Source of the DNA: Mucidula mucida
Taxonomy: Eukaryota > Basidiomycota > Agaricomycetes > Agaricales > Physalacriaceae
Assembly: GCA_015501055.1 (NCBI GenBank)
Contig: JADNYV010000222.1
Location: 1 to 58,339 of the forward strand
Direction: 5' to 3'
DNA length: 58,339 nucleotides
This document shows positions 1 through 11,153 of the stretch, piece after piece; position 1 is the first letter of the stretch, and each line of letters opens with the position of its first letter. The position numbers were made by a program, and so were the translations under genes. The notes below the pieces were generated by a model. The model had not been told where the DNA came from. It saw only the letters and a list, made by a program, of their open reading frames with translations, and did not search any database.

Positions 1-109
1 CGCTCGTGTCATCGTAAGAGTCCGCATTATGGGCGAGAGCAGGATTTCCCAGAGTATGAGGCCGCCATGACGAATGGTATATGACATTGAACAGAGGCTG
101 CGTACTCAT
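1..109 (-). CDS. Gene H copy 1, 5' end only (unidentified protein)
   Basis: The start of a minus-strand gene whose body lies left of the window. From the ATG at 109 the frame is open to the edge and reads MSTQPLFNVIYHSSWRP..., ending in a Ser/Asp-rich stretch (ADSYDDT). The same start recurs at 8419 with several substitutions but no stop or frame break, which is the pattern expected of real coding sequence. I do not recognise the family. It is divergent to the PL14-like gene starting near 849, as in the second unit. Partial; function unknown. Confidence 0.4.
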   Translation of the reverse strand, partial: MSTQPLFNVIYHSSWRPHTLGNPALAHNADSYDDTS

Positions 110-848
110 AGTGGGGCGAGATGGAAGATCTAATCAACGTGAGTGCATCTGATCAACACGCTTTATGTAAAGCTTTAGAACAACAGCGTCCAACAAGGAG
201 GGATGTAAGCCCTTTCGCCGGGAGACGACAACAATCTAAATGGTCATTTTTCAAGCATCGTACCAGAATTTCTAGCTGCTTTTTTGACGCGATTGCCAAG
301 GACTTTTTAACACCGCAGCACGTGATCGCAGTGGTCTTTATTCAGCTTCCACGACTCGTCACTCACTATCGCACAGTATTACAGAAGACGCACAAATGAG
401 ACGTATGGATACGTGCTTAAGCCAGCCGTTCCTTGACCGTGGCACGCAGAGGTTCATGTTGAAATATCGGAACAGCATGAACACGGAAGTCCATGTCTTC
501 AGCCCTACATGCAGTCAGCAACGCAAAGTCAATAGCATCGACTAACTTGATGTCATGTATCTCCATCTTGAATTTCCTGATAACAATGTACGAGACGACA
601 AGGAATACTTAGCTCGAACCACGGGTATCGAATCTAGAGGAAGTAAGTACCTGATTGAAGGAGTCGCCAGGTAAAGTCCTGTTGAGAGGCTGGAAAATTT
701 AGAACATGATAGTTACAAATTGAAGGTGGTTGGGCATATGTAGGTGGCTCGAATTAGAAAGGATGAATTCCGAAACCACTAAGCCAGTTTAGTTGGGGAT
801 AAAATGAAGGCCTCCATTGCACATTCCGCATAGATTTGGATTCATCAG
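110..848. other. Divergent intergenic region between gene H and PL14 copy 1
   Basis: This spacer between two divergent genes is repeated at 8420-9154. The PL14-proximal half (about 490-848 versus 8780-9154) is almost identical between the copies, while the H-proximal half has diverged by substitutions and small gaps. Short open frames here are not conserved between the copies, so I call no gene. It presumably carries both promoters, but I see no unambiguous core element. Confidence 0.5.
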
Positions 849-2375
849 ATGGAGGCACGGGGAAAAGCACAAAGTTCCCGTCACATGTCTTTGGGAGCAG
901 CGAGCCGGCGACCGGCCCTTGCTTCCGACCACCATGGTCCTAACCATTTGGCGCTGTGCGCCCTGCTTTGCCGCTATTCAACCGCTTTGCCACTCATTGC
1001 TTTCTATTCTCTTCCAGCACAGACTAGTACACCTTCCCTCAAAATCATATCTACTTCGGTTTCGAAGGCAGCGCTGGCCGCGCCCACGACAGCGCCGCTC
1101 GTTGTAACAAGGACTATCACAACGCCCATCATCGAAATTACCAATATTGAAGACACAACAACGACGACTGCGATAGTGACTAGCTTCATTACCGTCTACC
1201 TCTCTACTGCTACTACAGTCTCTCTCTCTCCTCCTACTGCAGTCTCTATCTCTATTCCTACTTCAGATACGCCTTCGTCGACCATGGACCCTGCTTCAGA
1301 AAAGGCTTGGGCAGCGCCCACTCAAATGACTGATTTATCGCCATTCAATATATCCTCCATAGGCGGAAGCAAAAACCTCCATGTCGTCAACGGGATTCCC
1401 GCCGCCGCGAGTGCGACCTCATTCGCTGTTGACGTAGCTCCTAGTGGCATCGTCATCGACGAACGAACTTGGAATAATGACACCTCTGTCCTCCAACTCC
1501 TCTACCCTGTCAACTCCATCAACCCAGGAAATAAGGAACGACCGCAAGGCGGAGCCCAGTTTTACGCTACACCAATGGAAATCTCGCAGGCGAGTAATAT
1601 CACCATGACGTTTAGTGTGTTCTTCCCCGTGGATTTCAATTTTATGCGTGGGGGAAAGCTTCCTGGAATGTACGGCGGGCACAGAGGATGTTCAGGAGGC
1701 AACGAGGCTCTAGACTGCTTTAGCACGCGTATGATGTGGAGAAAGGATGGTCTAGGCGAACTTTACCTGGTAAGCTCTATTCGCAAGTCTGCGCGTTGAT
1801 CTAATTTTGGGTTTTAGTACGCGCCCAAAGATGCTCAAACTAAGGCTCTCTGCGACGATCCACAATCAGTCTGTGACGCCGCTTATGGGTTATCGATCGG
1901 TCGTGGATCATTCAAGTACACCAGAGGCACTTGGACGACTCTGTCCCAAACGGTTGCCCTCAACACGCCTGGGAAGCAAGATGGCAGCTTCACTCTCGAC
2001 GTGAACGGAGTACGGGTAGTTCACCGCAACGATGTCTACTATCGCAACCGTATGGCTCCCGAACCAGCGACAACGCCGAACCACAGCACAAGTCTACTTG
2101 GCAGTATTCTCGATGGAATTCTTAGGCGGCTTAATGAAGCTCAGTGGGAAGTTGCCCTCGGTTCTCAGACGCATCCAACATCATTCGAAGTCGAGTCAGA
2201 GCCGGTGAAGGAGGTCGGTTTCATCGGGATCTTTTTCAGGTATTACTCTTGATATTCAAAGTCCATCGCTGACTTCTGATCAAGTACGTTCTTTGGCGGT
2301 CATGAAGACAAATGGGCCTCCCCGAAAGATCAATACGCATGGTTTAAGGATTTTGGTTTGTTGTTAAATAGTTAA
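849..2375 (+). CDS. PL14-like polysaccharide lyase, copy 1 (secreted; frame problem in signal peptide)
   Basis: Recognised as a fungal polysaccharide lyase family 14-type protein, a predicted extracellular enzyme of uronic-acid polysaccharide breakdown; the actual substrate is unknown. Diagnostic blocks are VLQLLYPVNSINPG, GGAQFYATP, GGKLPGMYGGHRGCSGG, LCDDPQSVCDAAYGLSIGRGSF, and the C-terminal TFFGGHEDKWASPKDQYAWF. The blocks join across two introns, 1770-1817 (48 bp) and 2240-2284, and the stop is at 2373-2375. A Ser/Thr-rich linker follows the N-terminus. The expected signal peptide starts at the ATG at 934, but that frame is broken because copy 1 has TTT at 947-949 where copy 2 has TTTT. 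The long frame can only be entered from 849, which gives an odd N-terminus. It is therefore either one base from intact or carries a sequencing error. The rest of the frame is open through all three exons. Confidence 0.8.
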
Positions 2376-2799
2376 TCAAAATGTTATCTCGCTGTCGTTA
2401 CGACGCGAACTGAACGCTGCTGAGATTGAACACTAAGCGATATACTACAGATGATGGTGGGTTTGAACATTCCTAACTTCTCATCCTAAGGCGTTGAAGT
2501 TGGGACTACAAGATCGAGATTCGGAAAAATAGGTGAGCGCGATGAAGTTGACAAGGCATTCCTCACGCCACAGTAACACTCTAGCACCGAACGTGGAGAC
2601 TTCGGACACGAAGTATCTAACTCACCCTATCACGTACCCGCAGTAATACTGACTAGTAGTTAGCACAGACTGCCAAATGCAGCCTTCAACGTCGCGAAGC
2701 TCTCAGCACTGCAGATATGTCTATAGCCTTTTTTCGGCGTTTTCGAGATGAGATATTCATAAGTAGCGACGAATTGAAGATTGACATATAGAGTGTACA
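2376..2799. other. Intergenic, 3' to 3' between PL14 copy 1 and caspase B1
   Basis: A 424-bp convergent spacer. The duplication with 10.7 kb stops at about 2380, so this stretch has no counterpart in unit 2. I see no gene or structured element. Confidence 0.4.
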
Positions 2800-5014
2800 C
2801 TAAAGCGCACGTCTATTCGCCCCTTCAACAACTGTGATAGTCTTTGTCATCGAATAAGCGTTATCCTTCTCCGCTTCAACTTGTGGCTTATGCCAAGTTG
2901 CTAACTTATTTATATCTCGGGAAATCTTGAACGGTGAATCTTGCTCCAGGCTTCTCAGACCGTCATTCATCGCTCTCGCCGACACGAAGATCTTCAGCAG
3001 AGTGACAGTCTTTCGAGTGAATTGCAGTGGACGTGTGGCACCATATCCATATCCAAGGAACAAAGTCTTCCCTGGTTCGAGGGCATCCCCAGATTCGTAT
3101 GAGTTGCCGTTGTCTGATTGAGGCTCGTAGAATAGACCTATAGCGATAGCAATGTAAGTACAACGGCCGACGAAGTCGAGACAACTCACTAATTTTGAAC
3201 TCATGAGGACAAAAAGAGAATATATAAACAAAAAGCGGTACCCGCGTGATATTTTTGACTGTCAGCCCATAGAATTGGGTTTCATCCACATGGACCGTAG
3301 CGTCATTAATCTCGCTTTCAAGCATCTCCTTGCTCGCGGGTTCTATCTTACCACTGCTTGTCATTTGAAGACGCTTGAATGAGAGTCGAACAGGGTCCTC
3401 TCCATCCTGGATTGACCATGTCAGTCTCAGGTACTGAAGGAACCACGCGTACGAGTCCAGGACGCCGCGCACAGATGAGATATTTTTACGAGACTCGTGA
3501 TGGGAGAGCAGGGCGGGCAAGCCCGTGTCCGGTGCAACGATGACTGTCTTGGAACCACGCTCAAAAAAGACGGTCTCGTCATTCAACTTGAGCAGGAAGT
3601 CAGCAGCTTCCGGCTGGTAGACCTGAACAAGTGGAATAAATGGCCTTTTCTCGTCCTTGTAGTTTTTGAGTACGTCCGCTAAGTAGCGTTCGTCCCAGCA
3701 GTACAAACACAGAGCCGTCGACGCCGTTTTGAAGAGACGAGCATAATAAATCTCATGAATCGGCGGGCCAGGGGATTGGCCGTTCGCGGGGGGCAACGGG
3801 GAGAGAGTGGATCGGTAGGGCTGAACGCTGTGTACAATTGCTGTAAGTGCGGATTCCGAGGATTTGACATCCGGTAAATCGGTGTCAAAGATCTTGTACT
3901 CAGAATCTACAGTGACGCCTAGCAAAGAACCAGCCATGAGAGTGAACTGCTTGCGCACGCGGTCGTATTTGCAGAGAATGAGAGCTGGATCAGCCTCGGG
4001 ACTCGTAGAATCAAAAAGGCGGCGTCGTATGAACGTTCCGTCACAAAGAGGGGTCTGACTGCGCCGCAAATCAGAGTCCATCGAGGAGTGTGAGAATAAA
4101 GCAACTTACGCGGTTTCTGGAGTATTGCCCAGTGCAAGGCGATGCATCAGGGACCTATAGGTAAGAGTCCCAAAAGGATGCGCACGAAGCACTTTCAAGA
4201 GAGCTGTCGTGAAAAGTCCATGTCCGGAGGATTCATGGGCTTTCTGGTTACTACTGCAGGCAGCGACCTGGACATGCGAGTCTCTGGCGGCTAATGCACC
4301 CAAGAGTCTTTCGCCATTTTGAAGTTCGCCTGCCTCCGAGTCGGAGCGGGAGAGCGACCATAGCGAGCTGAGTGGTGGGGGATCATCAATGCTACGTTGG
4401 ATCAAGTCTGAGCTTTGTGGGCCATCAGCGTCCCTATTCATTCCAGCTGCGTGGCAGCAATCCAAGAACATGGTCTACGATTACATGTCACATACGTCCC
4501 TTTTTCTTAAAGCTTGAGCACTTACAATATTGTTGCCTTTCTCTGCAGCTATTTCGTCGAGGAGCAAACGGATCATGTGATCAGGTATCCCCTCAATAAC
4601 CTTGCCGGGGGTCGACTGGATGTCGACAGAACAAAGTTGTTCGACTTGTCCTCCGACAGTGGCCCACTCCGGCCAGTCAGGAGGAGCGGGCGAAGACGCG
4701 CCATGCCCAGCGAAGAAAATAATGATGGCCGACTTGTCCTTTTCGATGTTTGTGTTTCTCGCCAAGTATTTCAGCTCACTGATAATAGCAACCCTCGTCG
4801 CATGGTCGTCGAATAACTTCGTAATGTTGGTGGAGGGGACGCCGTTGGCTTTGAGGTGCTCTTCAAACTGTTTGGCATCGTTGACAGCGCCTAGCAATTT
4901 GGGGCGCTCCCAATAATTGTTGATACCAATTATCAATGCGTATATGTCCCTGGACAATGTTGACGTTAGCATCGTTCACACCGGTAGCTGAAGAGCTCAC
5001 TTTGAGGCGATCAT
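2800..5014 (-). CDS. Caspase-domain (C14 metacaspase-like) protein B1, intact, 669 aa
   Basis: A predicted cysteine protease of the caspase/metacaspase fold with a long basidiomycete-type C-terminal region. Hand splicing gives five exons in frame: 5014-5001, 4949-4526, 4474-4110, 4058-3190 and 3137-2800. The first is only 14 nt, encoding M-I-A-S plus two bases of the next codon. The p20-like core starts at YALIIGIN. The catalytic pair is visible: His87 in FFAGHGA and Cys153 in LDCCHAAG, and TTALLKVL-type p10 helices follow. The C-terminal half has blocks shared by all array members: QTPLCDGTFIRRRLFD, a YARL region, FERGSKTVIV, a FYGL...PLFVYIF block, LEPGKTL followed by a G-rich turn, and MTKTITVVE near the end. 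Apparent membrane segments in this region are intron read-through. It is convergent with PL14 copy 1. Family assignment is firm; substrate and role (cell death or non-self response are plausible) are inference. Confidence 0.88.
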
Positions 5015-6581
5015 GGGCAAACTGGCGGACTGATAGTCAAGGACAGGTCGATTTTAAGCAGTCGTCAAGCGCCAGAATAAGCGCTTGTACGGTATTCAAA
5101 ACACACGAGGACACGATTACGGGAGGGAGTACATACGGAGGTCTCAGATCGCAAGTCCTTGCGACTACGATGCAACGTTATCGCCCATTCCACATTGTAC
5201 AGACTCCATGATAGGCGGGACCGACATATCGGAGAAACCAAGCGCCCAATTTGGTGGTTCAAGTAATTCCTTGCTACGTTCAGCAGAAGCTGAATCTTTA
5301 ACGAATACTAGATGAATCAACAGAAACCATGATCACCAAAGTCCGAGTCGGATAATGGCATGTCCTTGGCCACAAGAGTTGTCAGAGTGGTTCTCATGTA
5401 CAGTGTTTTTGGCCTAAGAGCGTGGATCGTCAGGCGATACCGAAACGGACGATTAATGTACCTGGATGAGGAACAAAAGGTCAAGACTTGGGGTAGGAAG
5501 GAGGGAAATGCGAGCCGAACGGAAGTGCAGCGTGAGCTGGAGGCACTTGAATGACATGTGGTATGCCGCCGCAACCATTATTTAGCGCCACCACTGTTAA
5601 TTAATCTCCGGAAATTCTGGGACCGTGATTTTCTCATAGACCGGCGGTTTGACATCGCATCGTCACCGGATTTCCTAGATAACGATTTCCATTTAGTCAA
5701 TGAGAGGCGTCATTTTTCATGCGGTACGCGTCGCGAGAAGCGGAACCTGGGCGCTTAGCTGGAGCGTGATGAATGGTGCCGACATTTCTTGAATCTTCGC
5801 CCTTCGTGTTCAATAATGGACACGTCCGGCCGTAATGAGCTCCAAGGTATGTCTGTTCGTAAGATCTTGAGTTTCTCAGGAGGATAGAAGACACACGCAC
5901 GTTCATGGTCCTAGCTCATACATACAACTCGGGGCAGGCCAAGCAGGTGTCATCCTGGCTCTTTTTTGTGATTTACGTTCCATTTATTCAGAACCTGCCA
6001 ACTGAATTTCACGGGGTACGAGAAGAACGGCGGCTGAATGATATCATTGGAGCAGATAGTGAAGGATCATGACCAGCGGACACTTAACGTTGAGGACGCT
6101 GTAGTTCGACGCGAAATGTAGCTAGCAATGATACTCAAAAGATTGTCATGGTAGAGAATAGCGACGTGTTTTCCCTCCATCAAAGAGATGCCGTCGGCAA
6201 CGGTTACGGCGTCGACTTACCGACGTCCAATCACCTCTCACTAACATGCGTACTTATATCCCGGAATTCGCGATGATATTCCAAACTGGTTGCGAAGTCG
6301 TCAATGAGAGCCGTCATGACCGTTCGTCGTACTATTATCGGCATTGCGTCGTGCGTCTAACGTATCCGGATCATCTTCAACGGTGGCGGACAACAAATAT
6401 GTGTCTTCCTACCCCTCACTGACCTCACGCAAGTCAGCTCTGAGACTAGGATCGAATATGCGCGTATTCTATTTTAGTGGTCGTCACTTCTCTTTTCTTT
6501 AGAAACAACTCCTAGCTATACGACGCAATAATTGCGCATCCACCACCATTGATCCTCTTTGACAACATGTACAGTAATAAA
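5015..6581. other. Duplicated intergenic block X, copy 1
   Basis: This lies upstream of caspase B1 and downstream of the B2 remnant. From about 5427 onward it aligns with 14133-15268, and about 6040-6581 is nearly base-for-base identical to 14725-15268. Open frames in the block differ between copies and look like chance. I see no recognisable gene. The conservation fits recent duplication or sequence homogenisation rather than coding constraint. Confidence 0.5.
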
Positions 6582-7533
6582 TTATGCATCTGACACCATC
6601 TGGACTACCGTGATAGTCTTCGTCATCCACAGATCCTCCTCTTCGTCTTCATCTTCCCAAGACTCCAGACATACCTTCCTCTCTCCCTCAAATGGAGATG
6701 GTTGCTCCAGCCACCTCATATGTGTCGATGTTGTCGCAACGAAAACCTTGAGCAAACTAACATCTATCGACCGGTCGTTCAACTCAAAGTAGAACGGATG
6801 GACGCCTCCGTTTCCGAAACCAGCGGAGAGAACTTTTCCAGGATCCAGCAGTCGGACACCAGGAGCATTTGTCTGTCCGTTTCCTTCGCAGGGGTCGCAC
6901 TACAGCACCGATAACCAAAAGTAAGACCAGTGTGAAAAGGAATGACAAGGACCTACCAATTTCAGATGTGCTTGGATCAAACCAGAAGATGTGCACGAAG
7001 AGTCGCAAGTCCGTGCGGTTGGTCAGTTCCAGTCCGTAGAAAGAGTCATCCACGTTACGTTACGAGTTCAATTCTTGTCAAGCAGTTCTTCACCAATAGG
7101 CTCGACGTTTCTGCCCATGGTCTTGAGACGCCTGAGTGAGAAACCGAGAAGGGATTGTCTGTCTGGGGAGGTCGTACTCCCCAGGTGATGCAGGAATCGT
7201 GCGTAGGAGCGAAGCGCATAACGCGCCTCCTCTAGAGCCTTTATGCGACTGTCCCAGCTAACATCGTAGGGAACTTGATATCAGGCGCAACGATGGCCGC
7301 CTTGGGACCTCGCTCAAAGACAACTTCATCGTCATGAAGTATAAGTATCAGATCCGCCTCAGGCTCTGCGACGGGCACGAAAGATCCAACACCCGCCACT
7401 AGTGACTGAATGTACTCCTTGTCACTGCAGTACACGCGTAAAAGGACAGAGGTCTCTTTCGTGAGACGAGCGCAGCGTAGTTCTCTGACTGAAGCGTCGG
7501 AATGAGGTAAGCAGTCCAGCTGTCCACACCCAT
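6582..7533 (-). pseudogene. Caspase-domain gene B2, 5'-truncated C-terminal remnant
   Basis: Only the C-terminal half of a caspase-array gene is present. It runs from the YARL-type block (RELRCARLTKETSVLL, about 7480) through FERGPKAAIVAPDI, FYGLELTNRT, the LDPGKVLSAGFGNGG turn and the WMTKTITVV end, with the stop at 6582. It is close to caspase B4 (15269-16217), and the match stops abruptly at about 7533 (16217 in B4). The p20/p10 protease core is absent. A one-base loss at about 7246 (TTATGCG versus TTATAGCG in B4) and a short deletion near 7055 break the frame further. At 7375-7400, however, it keeps an A that B4 lacks, so it is in frame exactly where B4 is not. Clearly non-functional as a protease. 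Confidence 0.8.
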
Positions 7534-7770
7534 TTCGCTGATAGCCTAGTACATTTCGCCTATATATGCCCACCAAGTCTCTGGTCTCTCCATCATCCAT
7601 GTCCGCTTTGCCAAGGTTCGCCAAACTCTATCTTCGCAGTACGCGCCTCATCTCTTGTTGCTGCCGTTCGTGGCGCCCACCCCCCCTTTACTGGGATATG
7701 CCGCTTGCTGGCTTCTGTGCATTCCCCCCTTCTCTCTATCTTCTCTCTCCTGGACTTTGGAGAGTACGAC

Positions 7771-8419
7771 TTAGTTTGGATGAACTGTGGTACGGGAACC
7801 ACCCGAACAAGCACGAACGGAATGTTCACTGCTCCGACGAGCCAGCATAGCCAAGACTTCGGCCATGAGTCTGAGTTTGTTGCCAGAACTCTCCAGCCGA
7901 GTTCTTGTCGGATTTTGGACATGCTCGACAGATTGCCGCGCAAGAAATTGAGGTGCGACGATTTTGTATATATCGTCCCACGAGCTGGGATGCCGACGAT
8001 TAGGATCTCTAGCAAACTTGAAGGAGAATGACCAACGTACCAGCCAGTAGCCCACTGTAACGATTGTGTCATCGCCAGCGACTGTATAATGCGCCCGAGG
8101 TGCGTCGCAGCTGGCGGGGACAGGAAATTATAGATTTCGGGGAATAGCTCGAATGTTCTAGGAAGTCATTATGATGAGACGAACGTTGTACGAAGAGAAA
8201 TGCAACGAACAGATCCAGAATGAGGCATGTCTCTAGCTCTGAAGACTCCGAAGGAGTCATGTAGCCTTCCGAACCAGACGAGCTCTCTACATCAGAGCCG
8301 GATTCGTCCTCGCTCGTGTCATCGTAAGAGTCCGCATTATGGGCGAGAGCAGAATAACCAAGAGTATTAGGGCGCCATGACGAATGGTGCATGGCACTGA
8401 ATAGAGGCTGCGTACTCAT
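7771..8419 (-). CDS. Gene H copy 2 (unidentified protein, exon structure unresolved)
   Basis: The ATG at 8419 opens a frame beginning MSTQPLFSAMHHSSWRP, followed by an acidic/Ser-rich stretch (SEDESGSDVESSSGSEG) and a short hydrophobic segment (ILDLFVAFLF) that could be a membrane anchor. Further downstream on the same strand a second open stretch (ARDPNRRHPSSWDDIYKIV...) ends at about 7771. An overlapping alternative frame runs on to 7593. I could not place the introns with confidence, so the 3' part is uncertain. Its start is conserved in copy 1 at position 109. It sits directly behind the B2 truncation point and is divergent from PL14 copy 2. Family not recognised. Confidence 0.35.
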
Positions 8420-9238
8420 AGTTGGGGAGATGGAAGATCTAATCAACGTGAGTACATCTTATCAACACACTTTATGTTAAGTTTTAGAACAACAGTGTTC
8501 AGCAAGGAGAGATTCAAGCGCTTGCGCCGCGAGACGACAACAATCCAAATGGTCATTTTCCAAGCATCGTATCAGAGTTTAGCTGCTTTTTTGACGCGAT
8601 TGCCAACGAGGGCTTTTTAACACCGCAGCACGTGATCGTTGTGCTCGTATGCTTCACGCTGACCTCGACTATTGGTACTACAGAAGACGCACAACTGAGA
8701 CGTATGGATACGTGCTTAAGCCAGCCGTTCCTTGACCGCGGCACGCAGAGGTTGTTTATCTTGGAAAAATTATCGGAACAGCATGAACACGGAAGTCCAT
8801 GTCTTCAGCCCTACATGCAGTCAGCAACGCAAAGTCAATAGCATCGACTAACTTGATGTCATGTATCTCCATCTTGAATTTCCTGATAACAATGTACGAG
8901 ACGACAAGGAATACTTAGCTCGAACCACGGGTATCGAATCTAGAGGAAGTAAGTACTTGATTGAAGGAGTCGCCAGGTAAAGTCCTGTTGAGAGGCTGGA
9001 AAATTTAGAACATGATAGTTACAAATTGAAGGTGGTTGGGCATATGTAGGTGGCTCGAATTAGAAAGGATGAATTCCGAAACCACTAAGCCAGTTTAGTT
9101 GGGGATAAAATGAAGGCCTCCATTGCACATTCCGCATAGATTTGGATTCATCAGATGGAGGCACGGGGAAAACCCAAAGTTCCCGTCACATGTCTTTGGG
9201 AGCAGCGAGCCGGCGACCGGCCCTTGCTTCCGACCACC
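8420..9238. other. Divergent intergenic region between gene H copy 2 and PL14 copy 2
   Basis: Counterpart of 110-933. It is nearly identical to it from about 8780 on and more diverged towards gene H. It has no conserved open frame and presumably holds two divergent promoters. Confidence 0.45.
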
Positions 9239-10677
9239 ATGGTCCTAACCATTTTGGCGCTGTGCGCCCTGCTTTGCCGCTATTCAACCGCTTTGCCACT
9301 CATTGCTTTCTATTCTCTTCCAGCACAGACTAGTACACCTTCCCTCAAAATCATATCTACTTCGGTTTCGAAGGCAGCGCTGGCCGCGCCCACGACAGCG
9401 CCGCTCGTTGTAACAAGGACTATCACAACGCCCATCATCGAAATACCAATATTGAAGACACAACAACGACGACTGCGATAGTGACTAGCTTCATTACCGT
9501 CTACCTCTCTACTGCTACTACAGTCTCTCTCTCTCCTCCTACTGCAGTCTCTATCTCTATTCCTACTTCAGATACGCCTTCGTCGACCATGGACCCTGCT
9601 TCAGAAAAGGCTTGGGCAGCGCCCACTCAAATGACTGATTTATCGCCATTCAATATATCCTCCATAGGCGGAAGCAAAAACCTCCATGTCGTCAACGGGA
9701 TTCCCGCCGCCGCGAGTGCGACCTCATTCGCTGTTGACGTAGCTCCTAGTGGCATCGTCATCGACGAACGAACTTGGAATAATGACACCTCTGTCCTCCA
9801 ACTCCTCTACCCTGTCAACTCCATCAACCCAGGAAATAAGGAACGACCGCAAGGCGGAGCCCAGTTTTACGCTACACCAATGGAAATCTCGCACGCGAGT
9901 AATATCACCATGACGTTTAGTGTGTTCTTCCCCGTGGATTTCAATTTTATGCGTGGGGGAAAGCTTCCTGGAATGTACGGCGGGCACAGAGGATGTTCAG
10001 GAGGCAACGAGGCTCTAGACTGCTTTAGCACGCGTATGATGTGGAGAAAGGATGGTCTAGGCGAACTTTACCTGGTAAGCTCTATTCGCAAGTCTGCGCG
10101 TTGATCTAATTTTGGGTTTTAGTACGCGCCCAAAGATGCTCAAACTAAGGCTCTCTGCGACGATCCACAATCAGTCTGTGACGCCGCTTATGGGTTATCG
10201 ATCGGTCGTGGATCATTCAAGTACACCAGAGGCACTTGGACGACTCTGTCCCAAACGGTTGTCCTCAACACGCCTGGGAAGCAAGATGGCAGCTTCGCTC
10301 TCGATGTGAATGGAGTACGGGTAGTTCACCGCAACGATGTCTACTATCGCAACCGTATGGCTCCCGAACCAGCGACAACGCCGAAGCACAGCACAGTCTG
10401 CTTGGTAGTATTCTGATGGAATTTTAGGCGGCACAATGAAGCCAGTGGGAAGTTGCCCTCGGTTCCAGACTCATCCAACATCATTCGAAGTCGAGTCAGA
10501 GCCGGTGAAGGAGGTCGGTTTCATCGGGATCTTTTTAGGTATTACTCTTGATATTCATCAAGTCGTCATCGCTAACTTTGCTCAAGCACGTTCTTTGGCG
10601 GTCATGAAGACAAATGGGCCTCCCCGAAAGATCAATACGCATGGTTTAAGGATTTTGGTTTGTTGTTGAATAGTTAA
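9239..10677 (+). pseudogene. PL14-like polysaccharide lyase, copy 2 (several frameshifts)
   Basis: A second copy of the PL14-type gene. Here the ATG at 9239 opens a clear signal peptide (MVLTILALCALLC...STALP), which copy 1 lacks in frame. One T is missing near 9444 (GAAATACC versus GAAATTACC in copy 1), which throws the protein out of frame in the Ser/Thr-rich linker. The downstream frame resumes and matches copy 1 through GGKLPGMYGGHRGC, then intron 10075-10122. Three more single-base losses cluster at about 10393-10428 relative to copy 1. The last exon (TFFGGHEDKW-type end) is preserved, with the stop at 10675-10677. Either a young pseudogene or a functional gene with assembly indels. Confidence 0.75.
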
Positions 10678-11153
10678 TCGAAATGCTTTCTTAGTGTCGG
10701 TTCGACGCGACCTGGATATTCGGCTTGACCTCGATTTGACCGAAGTGCATAACTTTGATAGTACTACAGAGATCCTTTCGTAGTAACAGTCTCAGGCGGC
10801 TTCATCAGGCGAAACAGAAAGGAGACTTACCTTGCATTAGGTAGTGGCGCAACGTTTCCCTCTTTTTATGAGAGAATACTACGAGCCTCCTCAGGCGGAT
10901 TGCTTTTTGTAGTACGCATTCAAAAAAGTATGTAGACTGAGGGCAGTTGCAGTCACAAATCAATTACGACGTTTTGCAAAAAGGACTCGGATACGGCGAA
11001 AGGTTGGAAAAATCACAACTTTGAGTTACAGGATACTGAAGGCATAACTACCTGGTACAAAATAGTAGTACATTTGAATTTGCATTACAACCATACGAAA
11101 GGGAGAGAAGGAAACCCAGTCATCTTCGAAACAGTCTCTTACGCCACCCGACA
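10678..11153. other. Intergenic, 3' to 3' between PL14 copy 2 and caspase B3
   Basis: A 476-bp convergent spacer that does not align with 2376-2799, the equivalent position in unit 1. No gene or obvious structured element seen. Confidence 0.4.

Noticed and set aside
121..399. Plus-strand 92-codon frame between gene H and PL14 copy 1
   Set aside because: The corresponding stretch in the second unit (about 8431-8700) has gaps and stops that break the frame, so it is not conserved as coding.
3140..3190. Apparent transmembrane helices in the caspase C-terminal regions (also near 15571-15643 and 18540-18590)
   Set aside because: They are translations of introns. Correct splicing joins the ...(E/K)I block to LFYEPQ/LWYRPPQ/LWYSARQ-type sequence and removes the hydrophobic stretch.
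6559..6792. Ser-rich plus-strand frame repeated at 15246-15479
   Set aside because: It is the complement of the acidic C-terminal exon of caspase B2/B4 and is identical only because the whole block is duplicated.
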